Assembly: GCA_030704615.1 (NCBI GenBank)
Contig: CM060733.1
Location: 2,480,001 to 2,544,000, forward strand
Origin: Takakia lepidozioides
Taxonomy: Eukaryota > Streptophyta > Takakiopsida > Takakiales > Takakiaceae
Reading direction: 5' to 3'
Length of the DNA stretch: 64,000 nucleotides
Below the pieces are notes generated by a model. That model saw nothing but the letters and a program-made list of their open reading frames with translations. It had not been told where the DNA came from and made no database searches. Both the position numbers and the translations under genes were made by a program. This document shows positions 10,678 to 22,649 of the stretch, piece after piece (within the stretch, counting starts at the first letter, position 1; the number at the start of each line of letters is the position of its first letter).

Positions 10678-10892
10678 TAAAGGAAACCTGGGAAGGACTG
10701 CTCACAATTCAGGCCCTTGAGGAGGGGGAAAAATTAACCCCCTTTCAGATAAGCCATTAGGCACACAAGTGGGAACGTCACCACCAGACCAACCGGTCAC
10801 GAACGATCCACACACCAGGCAGGGCAGCGGGTTTGAATCCCAAACCCCAGGGCGACACATTGTGCACTTACCATCTGAGCTGTGCTATTTAT
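10678..10892 (-). mobile_element. tRNA-derived SINE, copy 1
   Basis: Read on the minus strand, an A-box-like AGCTCAGATGGTAAGTGC (about 10,868-10,886) is followed by a B-box GGATTCAAACC (10,830-10,840), then a body ending in a conserved G5/C5 stem (GGGGG-AAAAATTAA-CCCCC on the plus strand). The same head and body recur at 55,683-55,868 with a better B box. Pol III promoter boxes plus a shared non-tRNA body define a tRNA-derived SINE. No target duplication was established. Confidence 0.6.
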
Positions 10893-13325
10893 TGTGAAAT
10901 ACGCACATTATTGTGAAATACAAAAGAGACATTGAAGACACTCCTAAACATTAATGTTTTGTGTGTCAATGATTGTGGTTTAATTACCAAATTGTAACAA
11001 TCACTACTTAATCCTTAATTTTCTTAGCGACCCGGGTCGCTATAAATTCCCACTTCCACCTAATTTCAGCGGATCTCCTCTGATGGGGCCCACTCCTGAA
11101 GCTTTTATGACAAAGGACTTGTCTCGAATATGAAGCAAAAAAACAGTTTAAATAACAAAAAAAGCTACCACCTACAGAAAATATCTAAGATAACTATGTC
11201 AGATTTTGGTAGTGTAAAGGGCTTGTTGATTGCTGACATGGCAGGTAAAATATATTGTAAAATTAATATAATTAGTTAAAAATAAATAAATAAAATAAAA
11301 AATTTACTTCAGCTTGTGGTGTGTGAGCATTAATAGGCACATCCAAGAATTTTTGTAGGAAAAAAAATACTTCATTTGGAGGCACATTTTTCCTTGTCAA
11401 TTTTTAGACTTTAACCCCTAGGTAATTACATACAAAGCAACCATAGTTGAAAAAAATCAGTTGGACCTGCAATTTAGAGGGAGTGTAGCCATTCGTGGAT
11501 TTGGAAATGGTGGGTCTTGGGGCAAGCAAAATTGGATGAAGCCAGGTATTGATTTGGTCAAACCTATTTTTTTTCCCACTTCTCCTTTGAGACCTGAAAT
11601 TTGAGGTTCGGGCCAATGTTATAATCTCACAATTCCCATGGTGGAATGGGCTCATTTTTTGATATGTTGTGCATAAATGAGATAGGCCCACTTCTATATG
11701 GCTGAAATCTATGGATAATTTTTGGTAGGTCTCGGCGGGCAATTTACTGCAGCTGGATACCCAAAATTGTCAAAAACTCCAAAAAATGCTTGGGAAATTA
11801 AGGGTTAAAAGTATTACAAAATTGCATGCATGTTCCTGACACAAAAAATGTTCAAACTCAATATTTTACAAAAACAAATTATAAAAATATGGATGAGGAT
11901 AAATTTGATGACGAATCAAACACGGTAAAATGTCAATACATAACCAATATTAAAACAATAACAAACTTGAATGGTTTAGAAGAAGATTGGTAGCTCCGCG
12001 AATGTGCACAAAACTATCAACTAAATGGATTCTAGCAATTTGGATTACGTGTGGCAGTATCATTAATGTACCTGCTAATGTTGATCGGATGCAATGTAAA
12101 TTACCCACATACTCCACATGGCGAATAAACAATAGCTTTAATAATTAAACAAATACAGTATAAATATATCACCATTTGTCACTTTCATTGCATCATGTCT
12201 CAAGATCATTTCAATACATAAATACATCACCAAAACATGACAGAACTTTTGAACTAAACCAACGAACTTATTGCAAAATTTTCCACCCGATTCTACTCAT
12301 ATTAAATAAAAAATAATTATAAAAAATACTTGATTCAGCGAGATTTCGTAGAACACATTTGTCTCGCAGAAACAGTCGCTCAATATGACCTCAACAACTT
12401 CAAATAAAAATGTATATCAACAATTATTCGTTGTGTCCATTACAACTTTAATCAAGATACTGAGAATTATTATAGAGAACAACTATTATTGTTTTCTCCT
12501 TTTCGAGAATCAGAACAATCTTAAAAGAAAAATCACATAATTGAGCATGATGCATATACATAGAGAAACAAACGACAATTCAACACATTCATGATACACT
12601 CAAAAGTTTAAATACTGAATCAGCAAAAATTGTGATTGACATTCTTTACAGAACATCGTCAATGACCTTGCAGAACCAAAAAAAGAGGATATTACAGGAT
12701 GAGTCTTGGAAAAAGAAGTTTTCTCTAATTCCATATTTAAATCCATAGTAGGAACAAGAACATTTCTTTGTAGACACCTTAGCAATTGTCTTATCCGTTT
12801 TCGTGTGCGTGCACATCTAAATGGATTTCTCTCTCATCACGTTTTCATGGTTTCCATTGTTCTTTGTCTCATGTGATAATGTCCTTCTCTTCTATGTAGG
12901 TGAAAAGGATCACTGCTCTTGAAAATTTTCAGATCGATGGCTACTTGTAGCCAGAAGGCATACGAGTTTGATGACTCCCCTCTGAGAGTTGGTTGTTCGG
13001 AGTTGCTACACACGCGTGGATCTACAGATGAGGTGTATTACATGCGTCTCGAGCCCTCGATCGAGAGCTAAGGAGAGGAAATGCAGAAGAATGTCACCGC
13101 AGAAGGGGGAAGGAGCGAGAGAGCAAAGCGGTGGAACATGCAACGAGTGTGCACGAGCAGATGCGGAAACAACCACGTCTCCCCAAGCGTTGCCACTCTC
13201 CACCACTTTCCGCCGTATGGGCAGTGAAGAGATTGCGACCCCTGACATGTACAGACGGATGAAGTCGTCTGGAACGTGACGCGTGTCTGTTGCGGACACC
13301 AGCAGACAACGCTTTATCCAAATTG
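10893..13325. other. AT-rich spacer without recognised genes
   Basis: Frames at 11,404-11,742, 11,950-12,132, 12,600-12,785 and 12,989-13,299 show no family motif. Composition moves from AT-rich to mixed near 12,950. Confidence 0.45.
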
Positions 13326-13858
13326 CGGCGCCGAAATACCGTTTCGTCCACAGGATTCTGTACCCGGATCAGCCGGCATTGAAGGCACTATCCGCACATC
13401 ATCAAACCCAACTGCCGATTGACATGACATTCAACAGTAAGGTGGGCATATTTCATTCAGGCACAGTTGAATTTCGGCGCCGAAATTCATCCTCTGCAAG
13501 TGCTTTCATCCCCAAAAATTTGAATTTCGGTGCCGAAATTCATCGCTTGCCTACTCATCCGTCAAGAGCACACATGTCAGTCGGATTTCGGTACCGGAAT
13601 TCATTCCGGAACAGGGGACAGTCCTGCACTTGGGCACAATTCATCCATATTTTGGCGCCGAAATTCATTAACAAAAACTCCATCCGGGAGCAGAAGGGGG
13701 CAATCATCCATATTTTGGCGCCGAAATACATCCATCGCCCACACATCCGCACCATGCTACGCTTTTGCGACAACATTGTCCCCTACGGTTTCTGCACATG
13801 CCAGTTCACTTTGCCATGTCCGGACGATTAAGCCCAATTTCGGCGCCAAAATTAATCA
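13326..13858. repeat. Cluster of GGCGCC-centred palindromes
   Basis: At least seven imperfect copies of ATTTCGGCGCCGAAATTCATCC occur at irregular spacing (near 13,326, 13,472, 13,526, 13,586, 13,651, 13,716 and 13,838). Variants replace GGCGCC with GGTGCC, GGTACC or GGCGCCA. The spacers between them are unrelated. The same core recurs at 15.5-15.9 kb, in the 96-bp array at 21.1-21.7 kb and at 21.83-21.91 kb. Confidence 0.75.
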
Positions 13859-14024
13859 AAATTAGAGTTTATGTGGCGCAACGTGCTATACGGAAAAGTG
13901 CCACTTCAGGGATACGCTCAGTTTCCAATCCAAACAACGGTTCTGCATGCAATTAATGTTTCCCTTACTTTAGAAAAAACATGTTGCGTGCAATGGATAA
14001 CGGCCATTTGGCCACCTGCAGGGG

Positions 14025-15129
14025 TTAAATGACACGAATTCTCCATTTCATCAGGATATTCATGTTTTTTCTATCTGAATCGGTACTTTCATCCCTATTT
14101 TTGCGTCGAATATCATCCGCAAGCAAGAAATACCTGAAGCGTTCATCCAAATTTCGACGCATTGTATCACTAAAGCTAGATGATCCGGCTCTTACTATGG
14201 TATCCATGAAGAAAGCGGACTCTGGAATCAAGCCTTTCAAAATGCATAGGCTCGTCATGGCTTGTTGTAGTGGATTGCTAGGCATTCCCTGATCAGGTTC
14301 AATGTATGTCACTAATGCTTCCCATGAAGCGATGTCGACGTTGGGTAGTGATGCATGGCCTTGTGGCACTATGTCGAAAGTTGTTGTCCGTATCTCTTGC
14401 ACGTTGATTTGAGATAGTTGAGGTTCAAGGTTTACCTCTGGGATATCCTCTATCAATTAATGTATGTTATGAAGGTGCTCACCACTGGTGGTTATTGTTT
14501 TGAAATCTGATAGCGAGAGGTGGTTCTTTGCTTGGTTGGCCTCTAATTCACTGGCTATTTGTTGAGGGCCAACAATATTTGGTCCAAAAAAATATTTGGA
14601 ACAATAGTGGTAGTTTGTTGAGGATGGAATTGATTTCGACAAACTCCACCAACCGACTAGCGTTGTATGTATGCTTTTGATCTAATTGTATCTTGGTTGG
14701 TTTTTCAAATAAATCTTCATGCGTCACATGTGGTCTAGAAAGAACTTGTGCTGGTGTGTCTTCTTTGGATAAATGGAAGATGGTTGCCAAGTAAACCTCT
14801 GTAAGAAGAATGTCCTCCCCTCGTACTTGTATTTGTCGTGTCAGATTCTCATTGTAATTCTGCAAGAATTCACAGACCATCTTTTCTCCACAAATAGTCC
14901 AGTCCATTGCCATAATAAAATACTTGAGTTGAAGTAGTTGCAAAAAAATTTCCATCTCAACATTTGCCTTGAACGTTCTAATTGCAACGTTTGTCTTGAA
15001 GATGTGTTTTTCAGTATTTATCATCGATGGAACAACAATCCATTCAGATTTAACGATACCTTTAAATGGACTGACATTTTTAAGTGACGATCGTCGAGAC
15101 AGTTTATAAAACGATATGACCAAGTACAT
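14025..15129 (-). pseudogene. Unrecognised degenerate frame, possibly transposon-derived
   Basis: Two long minus-strand frames (193 codons ending at 14,548; 61 plus 143 codons from 14,642 to 14,025, joined across one TAA at 14,457-14,459) look like parts of one protein broken by a one-base shift near 14,640. Visible text includes EMEIFLQLLQLKYFIMAMDW, QIQVRGEDILLTEVYLATIF and WEALVTYIEPDQGMPSNPLQ. I know no family for it. Its helical, retro-gag-like character and repeat-rich surroundings suggest mobile-element origin, but this is a guess. Confidence 0.35.
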
Positions 15130-15534
15130 TTATTAGTTCTAGATGAAATTTCACTTCTGTAAACCGAATGCTTACTTTCATCGACAAGAGATTAAAATCT
15201 ATTAAACACATTCGAAATAGTTTTGTTGATAATTTAGATGTTATAACTACCGGAGTTTTTTACCAAACACCACCAATTCAAGACTCATCGATTTTTAAAC
15301 CAAAAGTGGAGGTTAGCTATTTCATGAGCATGAGCGGCATGAGCGGAGTAGTAAGACAATCGGTTTTCATCAGCAGAAGTATAAATTCTGGAAATAAAAA
15401 ACATTATAAACATTATTTTAATGGAATATGTCAGAAAAACAATATAATATTCATTGTTTGAAGTAGAAATTGTAGTTTTGAGAGCCGTGCTCATGATATT
15501 TCGTCTTCCGCTCATGCGAATTCCGAGCGACATC

Positions 15535-15850
15535 TGCAAAAATGGCGCCGAATTTCGCGGTAATAGGTTCCGCAACCGGAGAAATCTGCGACGTATTTCG
15601 CGGTAATAGGTGTCTCCGGCGAAAAATGGTGCCGAATTTCACGGCTATAGGTCCCAACATAGTTGAAGTGTAACCCCAAAATTTGAAAATGTGGCGCCGA
15701 ATTTCGGTACATGGTGCCGGGGATTGCACAGATGTTGGCAGTTCTGGGCCATGTAACTGGAAATTCGACGTCATTTTTTCAAACATCGTTTCCGTACATG
15801 TTGGGATTAGCCAGTTTTCGGCCCAAAATAGAGAAATTCGGCGCCTTTTT
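15535..15850. repeat. Second cluster of GGCGCC palindromes
   Basis: Copies of a GGCGCCGAATTTCGCGG-type motif at about 15,543, 15,630 (GGTGCC variant), 15,692 and 15,838. The copies are shorter and more diverged than at 13.3 kb and share CGCGGTAATAGGT flanks at 15,557 and 15,600. Confidence 0.6.
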
Positions 15851-16129
15851 TCCAGAAATGGCCCCCACAACTGCAACTGTTGGAACTCAGTGTTCTGGAA
15901 GATTTGCAAATTTTTCCTGCCGCCATCTTTGTATTGATTCTGTTTTGACATTGAATTGCCACTGGACGTCAACGGATATCCAGCAGTCCATAGTGTTTAA
16001 AAGACATTACTTTAATATTGTCTGTCTCATTCCAGGAGTTTTGGGGTGCATTTCATTAGACTGCAAAACAAAGTCTAATGCATCAAAATGCAATTGCAAA
16101 TATCCATATGGTGGATTCTCTTTGCCCCA

Positions 16130-16633
16130 TCAATGATTTATGGAATCCCGGCGGAGGAGTTTGTGTAGCTCGTTCACGCTCAACGCTGGTGCATGAATAA
16201 AGTCATCAATAGGCAAGTTCATCCTCAACCTCTTCAGGTAAATGTAATACAGATGCTTGCACGGATAATACTTTGACCCCTTCTTTGATTCCATCAACGA
16301 GAAGTCCGTACAATTGCAAGTTGGCTCCACTCTAATCGTAATTGTGTATACGTCGTCGCGTACAGCTGAGCCGGCCGTTGCCATCCGATAAACACACCCA
16401 AGGCCGGGTGGGGGTACGTCCATGGAGCTCTGAATAGTGCAAGCCATCCCAAGAGCATTGGCAATCCGAGTCTCATTCAACTTATTGGGAGGGTGTCGTC
16501 TCTTCACTCTTCCGAATTGCATTGTGGGATGTGCAGAATTGTCCACTCCGTCTCTACTGGACCGAGCAGTCTGCACTGGCTGGGTCTGAGGAACTGGAAA
16601 TGCGTGGGCCGGGACGTCTGTGCGTTGCACCAT
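16130..16633 (-). pseudogene. SWIM zinc-finger region of a MULE-like transposase
   Basis: A 167-codon frame with CNCTDFSLMESKKGSKYYPC followed by KHLYYIYLKRL, a CxCx(n)CxH SWIM finger. SWIM fingers follow the catalytic domain in many Mutator-like transposases. It lies downstream (minus sense) of the MULE core at 16.9-19.75 kb and is the likely C-terminal part of the same gene. The N-terminal half (residues 1-70) is Pro/Ser/Arg-rich with no motif. A TGA directly precedes the frame's ATG, so a splice or frame break separates it from the core. Confidence 0.6.
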
Positions 16634-16930
16634 TCAAAATCATGTTGCAGAAAGAGCATCCGCCACATTCTGAGAGAGGTTGCAACCCGGTGCAACAGGC
16701 CAGACGCCCGGAGGCTCCGGCATTCCCTAAATCCCGTACTTGGGCTTGCCAAATACACAGGTCATTATGTCGTGCCTACAGAACCAAAATGTCTACGTTG
16801 TGGCGTGAGAAAATGTGGGAGTCAAAAATCTGCCGCTGAAACAAGGTGCAGGTACAACACCGTGTGGGTTCCTCCAAATCATTTCACCACAGCGTGCTCT
16901 CGTATCCACCCGGATAGCCCAGCACTTCCC

Positions 16931-19750
16931 TCAAAATGCCGGCAATGTCCTTACAATTCTCCACTGTGACTCCGACACTCTTGTCTCCACAATGGGTATG
17001 TTGTACTGCGTTACTACAGATGGCTCGTTATGTTCCTCGGGCACGTGCCCTGTGCTCAAAGGAGTTGACGATCTTGAACGTGCAGGACTTGCGGTGCTCG
17101 ACGAGACCTCCTCGGGCAACATCACGGGACCACGAGGGAGCGTGCGAATATTCTTGTCAGTTTGCCATGAATCCTCTTCTCCGCCAGGTGCCTCGTCAAG
17201 TCTTCGTCTCACTGGACGGGTGTGAACATCTCCTTCCAAGTGTTGGCCTCTTCGAAGCAATGGCGTGTCCCGAAGGCCCTCTCGCAAGGCTGCCGCCCAC
17301 TTCCGAGGATTCTTTGGTTTGGAGGCAGTCCGCATCAGCATTTCCTGCCTGTCCGGCCCCAAGCCCCACTGTTTCCCTTTCAAGAACTCGTTGTACCTGC
17401 ATTGCTGCATAATTGACCTCATAATGTCCTCCGTTGTGGCAATGAGGATGTCCACCAGATGCGCTACAGAGGAGGCACGCTAGGAAGAATGTACTGATTC
17501 GGCCATGTTTGTTGTCGGCATGTCGGTGTCGGAGTCGAGACACATTTCCTACACATGCACATGTTGAGGTTACAAGCAAGTTACAAATAATGAGTAGCAT
17601 AATATTCAACGGGACGTGAATTCGTCCAACTCACCTCCCGCATATACTCGCCGAACTGGAGGAAACGATAATGCCACCATGCTAGCCAACTGACCATTGC
17701 TCCCTCGTCTGATTTTTTTACAGTACCTGACGTTGTCCACCAAGCTCGTATACATGCAAACTGTGTCTCTGCATCATCCAAGGTGGGAGCACGCTTCCAC
17801 GCAAGACACATGGAACGGTGCTCCTATCTGAAATCTGGTGCCACGAGCCTGGTTGTGTACAGCAACAAGCTCTGCAGAAAATGGAACCCACAAGATCTCT
17901 CATTGCTTTCCATCGGAACATTGGGGTCTTCCCCGTACACCCTTCGGATGGCAACCCAATTTGCTTGTGCATTGTCCGCCATGAAACCAAGGAAATTGGG
18001 AGGGGGCAATCCTGCCCTGGCCATCTGTTCGTTTATTCCCTACCAAAGAATCATCTCCGATTGTGTGTCATCTCCTTTCATCTCACAAATAGCAATTGTC
18101 ATTAGCATCCTGCAGTGGGTGTCGTAGACATGTGCACCCATTGTCACCCACTGGTGATTTGTAATTCGCTTGATATGATCAAACATGACCCAACTGTTTG
18201 ACAAGTCCCCACTTGTCATCCGGTCGACCAGTTCGACGCCGCTGCCAGGCCCACACGTGAACATTTTGAATACGAAACAACGATCTGCCTCAGTCCCTTG
18301 TTTTGGAAACCTACTTCCATGAATGTAGTCATATCCACATCGTCGCTTCACCTCCAGAATGGAGTGCATATCCAAGCCACGCCCAATTCTCTGTTTGCAG
18401 GAGACAATGTGGTTTCGGACATTCGGTGAACAGATGTGGGACATTGACTCCAGCAATGCCTCCATTTCTTTCTCATCGAGAGGAACTCTGTCAGAGCCAT
18501 CTTCCGACATAATTCTGGCCAATGCCATCTTATGGGCGGCCTGCAGCTGTATCTGTTTGGGTTTGGCACCAGGTCTCAACTTAATCTCCTCCTGAATGAG
18601 CTGCTCTGCCTCGTGGGCAGCCTCCCGCGAGTTCCCCCTCGCCAATTTGTGACAATGGGAACCAACGTGTATGCAAGCTCGTGTGAGGTCAGAGAAACGG
18701 TGCAACACATAGAACAGCTTGGCATTACAAACAGACATGCAATGTGGTGGTTCTTTGAAATGCGCACACTTAAATGTGGAGTTTGGAACCTTCTCCTGAG
18801 CTCGTTGTGCCTGTCCAATCCGTCTCGTTCCTGTGACCTGTGGATTTAAAGTGGAAGCAAATTAGGGAGAAACACCGCAACGCTCCCGCACAAACAACGT
18901 AGCGCACCCACACACCATCGAGCATCTTCATGCTGGTGGTTTTGGTGATGCACCAAGGATGACCGTCATGTTTCCTATCCATATCTGTCAACATTCCGGA
19001 CGCCCTCGAATAGTCCGTTCGAGGAGGGAACTCAAAGAAGATATTACTGTCGACGTCTGCGGGAAGGCATGTAACAGATTTAATTGTGAACTTGCTGTAG
19101 TCCAGCCCAGCCAGTTCCGAGCGGTGTCCCTCCATGTGAAGCCCTCGCAAAATTTCAAGAATGGATCGAATTGTTGAGCTCGTGCTGGGAATATGACTCC
19201 CTCGTCCGCTGATGTCCATTGAGGACTTGCCTGATCTCCAGGATGATCTTGGAACTTCCATGACCTCGTCTGAGTCGGACAGGTTGTGAACAACCCGGTT
19301 CTCGCTCGTCTTCATTGATGGGTTCGGCTCTGGATTTACTTTGTTGCGGACTTCTCTCTTTGAGGTACCCACTCTCTTATTCGCGGATTGTTTCGTGGAA
19401 GGCGCCAGGATAGAAGGCGCATTTGGCGGGCAAATGAAGTCCCCAACAGCTTTGTATATGACGTTGTCCGATGGTGGAACTCGCCATTCCCTGCCGTCGC
19501 CAAAATCATCGTGGAGCACAACAATACTTTCGACTACAACTCCATTTGAGTCCTTCCTTTCCTCCTCCAAAAATACCGACCCCGGTTTCAAGTGGTATCG
19601 AACACAGAGATATTTCTCCATCACCCAGCAGATCTCCCATCTGCACGGAAATGTAGCTCTATGCTCGTGAGGAGGGCAGTACACTATAGCGCTCGGGTTT
19701 TCTGTCATGAGAGATGTGCACACAAGACTGCCAGGACAGCGTTCGGGCAA
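16931..19750 (-). pseudogene. MULE-like (Mutator) transposase core, intron-containing, three TAG stops
   Basis: Three exons join well: about 19,750-18,916, 18,830-17,635 and 17,548-16,93x, with GT donors at 18,915 and 17,634 and AG acceptors before 18,830 and 17,548. The middle exon carries the DDE-like blocks: HQWVTMGAHVYDTHCRMLM, then GFMADNAQANWVAIRRVYG and ERSCGFHFLQSL (D...CxFH). An upstream section reads KCAHFKEPPHCMSVCNAK and may be a zinc-binding N-terminal module. In-frame TAGs at 18,042-18,040, 17,826-17,824 and 17,482-17,480 each fit CAG to TAG. A MULE or a domesticated MULE relative is the best call; terminal inverted repeats were not found. Confidence 0.62.
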
Positions 19751-19870
19751 GCGCCCTGGGAGAAGGGGGGATGCAGTGAGGGAAAGGAATGTAGGGCCGA
19801 TTTTTCCGAGCGACGAAGCCTATTCACGAATCCGGGGAGCCCACTCTCCCAAAAATCCACTGTCAGAGTG

Positions 19871-20675
19871 TTAATGAACCTTGTCTCCGGAATGCAGCCC
19901 CTGGCCTTTGCGCACTAATTGCCAACGGTATGCAGTCAAAAGGTATATGACCTGTGCAGATGTGCTGCGCAAACCTATAATTACGGCGTCTGACAAGAAG
20001 CGTGGGGGGGCGAGCGTGCAAGCACCTTCCCCATGGACAGAGGGAACTGACAAAGGTGGCATTCCAGTGGGTCTGATTGCAACAAAATGCAACATTGCGC
20101 AAAAAGTGGAACTTTGGTTCAAAGGAGATATTTTTATTAATAATGAACTGTGACAAGTATGCATGCCCTCACAAGCCGAGGGAAGCCAAAAGTATGCATG
20201 CCATCCATGCTCAGGTAAGTTGGGAATTTTCTCCCGTGTTGCACTATTCTCACGAAGCTGGAACCTCGATTGGCCTCTCAACAAGCTCATGACTGATAGG
20301 ATGTCGGTAGGTAAAGACAATGGATGCAGCCCGTTCTCATTTGGTGTAGTGGACAACGGTGTCATGTCCTTCGATATATGCACCATCGTAAATCGAGATC
20401 TTTGTTGTGGAGACTTTGTGTCCATAGGACTCATCCTCGTAGCTTATGAGAATGTCCCCATACACTGTTTGCGATGGAATCCTCTCTGGCATGTACGTAC
20501 ACCCAATGCAATCCTCGTAGGCCCACTGGCAACACCTCCAATGATGTAGGAAGGTCGTGCGGCTTTTGGGGATGTTCCATGTAGGCGGATAGTGCAGATC
20601 AACGATTCGCAGGCACCAAAGCCGCGCAAGCCCGTCCCCGTGAGGCTGATCGTGGAAGGCCAGGAAGGTACTCAA
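19871..20675 (-). pseudogene. Unrecognised frames upstream of the MULE-like core
   Basis: Frames of 187 (19,871-20,434) and 112 codons (20,337-20,675) overlap in different phases. The second reads like real protein: FLAFHDQPHGDGLARLWCLR, then IVDLHYPPTWNIPKSRTTFL and YGDILISYEDE. I do not recognise it. It could be a 5' exon of the MULE-like gene, which runs the same way and begins just downstream. Confidence 0.35.
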
Positions 20676-21069
20676 GAGCGGACAGGTGCACCCTCTTCTG
20701 CTGAGAGGGGTCTATCAATCCTACAGGTATATAAAAATATCCCCTGACTTGGGCGAGAAGTCCCACGGGGTGAGATGCTTGTTTGGGCAGTTGCTAGGAT
20801 CCCGGCACGCCATCGCCGACTACTGAAAGGGCTGCCAGGAAGCAGAGAGGGTGCGCAGGGAAGGGGGAGTGTGGGGAAGATGAAGTGAGAGAAGCTCGGA
20901 GCGAGGAAGTGTTGTTGTTGTCTCCGTTTGAAACGCGTGGGTCACGAGCGAAGGTCGGGCAAGTGGCAAAGCAAAAGAGCAGCATTTAATATAACCGTAA
21001 CCAGGAATGAGGCGCAGAATTTACTTCGACATGACGTCCAATCGGAGGGTGATGGCCCCATGTGCCTGC

Positions 21070-21690
21070 CAAAGAACTTCCCCCGGATGGAAAAACGGCG
21101 CCGAAATTCCATCCGAGGCCGGTCGGTTGAAGTCGTCTCGGGGGGAGAGGCCAACACCTGGCCGATGGAGAACATCCCCCAGATGGAAAAACGGCGCCGA
21201 ATTTCCATCCAAGGCCGCAAGGATGAAGTCGTCTCGGGGGGAGAGGCCAACACCTGGCCGACAGAGAACATCCCCCGGATGGAAAAACGGCGCCGAAATT
21301 CCATCCAAGGCCGGTCGGTTGAAGTCGTCTCGGGGGGAGAGGCCGACACCTGGCCGACGGAGAACATCCCCCGGATGGAAAACCGGCGCCGAATTTCCAT
21401 CCGAGGCCGCACGGATGAAGTCGTCTCGGGGGGAGAGGCCGACACCTGGCCGACGGAGAACATCCCCCGGATGGAAAAACGGCGCCAAATTTCCATCCGA
21501 GGCCGCACGGATGAAGTCGTCTCGGGGGGAGAGGCCGACACCGGCCGACGGAGAATATCCCCCGGATGGAAAAACGGCGCCGAATTTCCATCCGAGGCCG
21601 GTCGGATGAAGTCGTCTCGGGGGGGAGAGGCCGACAGAGATCATCTGAAGGATGGTAAAACGGCGCCGAATATCCATCCACAGACGCCCG
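21070..21690. repeat. 96-bp tandem array (about seven units) containing a GGCGCC palindrome
   Basis: The unit start GGATGGAAAAACGGCGCCGA falls at 21,085, 21,181 (AGATGG), 21,277, 21,373, 21,469, 21,564 and 21,650: periods 96, 96, 96, 96, 95 and 86. The rest of the unit carries GATGAAGTCGTCTCGGGGGG and GAGGCCGACACCTGGCCGAC. Because 96 is a multiple of three, several frames on both strands stay open for 200-270 codons; these are artefacts of the repeat, not genes. Edge units are the most diverged, as in unequal-exchange arrays. Confidence 0.92.
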
Positions 21691-21825
21691 TTTCGACCCT
21701 TCATCAACAATTTTCAGTCGTTGCATCAAGTTTTTCGCGTTTTTTTGTCTAATCAGACACTAAACTTAGAGTTTTTTGCCTGCGGGCCACTTTTTGGCAC
21801 ATTATTCCAACCAATGTCGTCCGCT

Positions 21826-21912
21826 AGAGACAAATTCGGTGCCGGTTTTCCATCCATGAGATGGACCGACTTACCTGCAGGATGGAAATTCGGCGCCGGT
21901 TTTCCATCCGGC
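21826..21912. repeat. Two further GGATGGAAATTCGGCGCCGG units
   Basis: Two copies of a related motif (near 21,834 and 21,881), each followed by TTTTCCATCC, just right of the 96-bp array. Confidence 0.7.
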
Positions 21913-21954
21913 CGCCCTCCCGCTTACCTGCTCACTACTACATTTAGGGGGGGT

Positions 21955-22490
21955 TAGCGATGCCGGGACCCCGGGCGCACCGGACGCGCCGACCCTCCTA
22001 TGACTGCAGCGCCGCGCAAGCGCCCGGCCCGGAAATTGCGACGTCGCCGCGTCGCCACCGTATCGCTCCGGTGACGCTTTGCCAGCTTGTGATTCCGCCA
22101 CGTCGCTGCATTTGGGGCATGACCCGCCAGCGAGCTGGGGATTGCGACGTCCGGGCGTCGCACGTACCCTCTGCGAGGCTCCCGCAAGGCTGCGACTACC
22201 GGGAATCGCAACAACACCCCTCACACTTGGGCGCGTGGGGAGGGCCAAGTCAACTCGCGCTGGGTTTTGCGACGTCTAGACGTCACCGAAATGCCACAAT
22301 GGCGAGGTTGCGATTCCTCGCAGTCGCAGGCCTGCTGGGGCGTCGCAAAGTGCCTTCTTGCCTGGGGGTCTAGGATTGGGGATTGCTGCTACGTAATAAT
22401 TATTTTTTGGTTGTGTTTTGTTCTGTGAATTCGACCCTTGCACCACTACATCCATGCAAAATATTGGACCAAAAACAAATAAAAAATAAA
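21955..22490 (-). repeat. GC-rich GCGAC dispersed repeat, copy A
   Basis: A GC-rich segment full of GCGACGTC/GACGTCGC motifs ends in a tail (about 22,365-22,490) whose reverse complement recurs at 26,985-27,090 (TTTTGGTCCAATATTTTGCA, GATGTAGTGGTGCAAGGGTT). This is one family, with copy A inverted relative to copies B and C. Long frames here (up to 137 codons) are by-products of high GC. Confidence 0.65.
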
Positions 22491-22649
22491 AAAATGTTTT
22501 CTTCGTTCACTATTGCAGAACTCTCTATGAGTAGTGCATGAAGTTGAAGACCACTCAACTTTGGTGAACCGGTGGACTGTTGGCCCGTGGACCATTGGCC
22601 TCAACTTTGGCCAACGATGGACTTCACGTGAACTTTGGTGGCCTTATTT

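Noticed and set aside
10830-10890. Genuine tRNA gene
   Set aside because: A and B boxes are present but there is no acceptor stem or clear anticodon arm, and the unit is repeated with a non-tRNA body, as in a SINE.
20928-21752. Frames of 199-274 codons on both strands
   Set aside because: They are produced by a 96-bp tandem repeat whose length is a multiple of three.
22079-22373. GC-rich frames of 66-137 codons
   Set aside because: High GC and few stops explain them; the same repeat elsewhere (27.1-27.4 kb) does not keep the frame.
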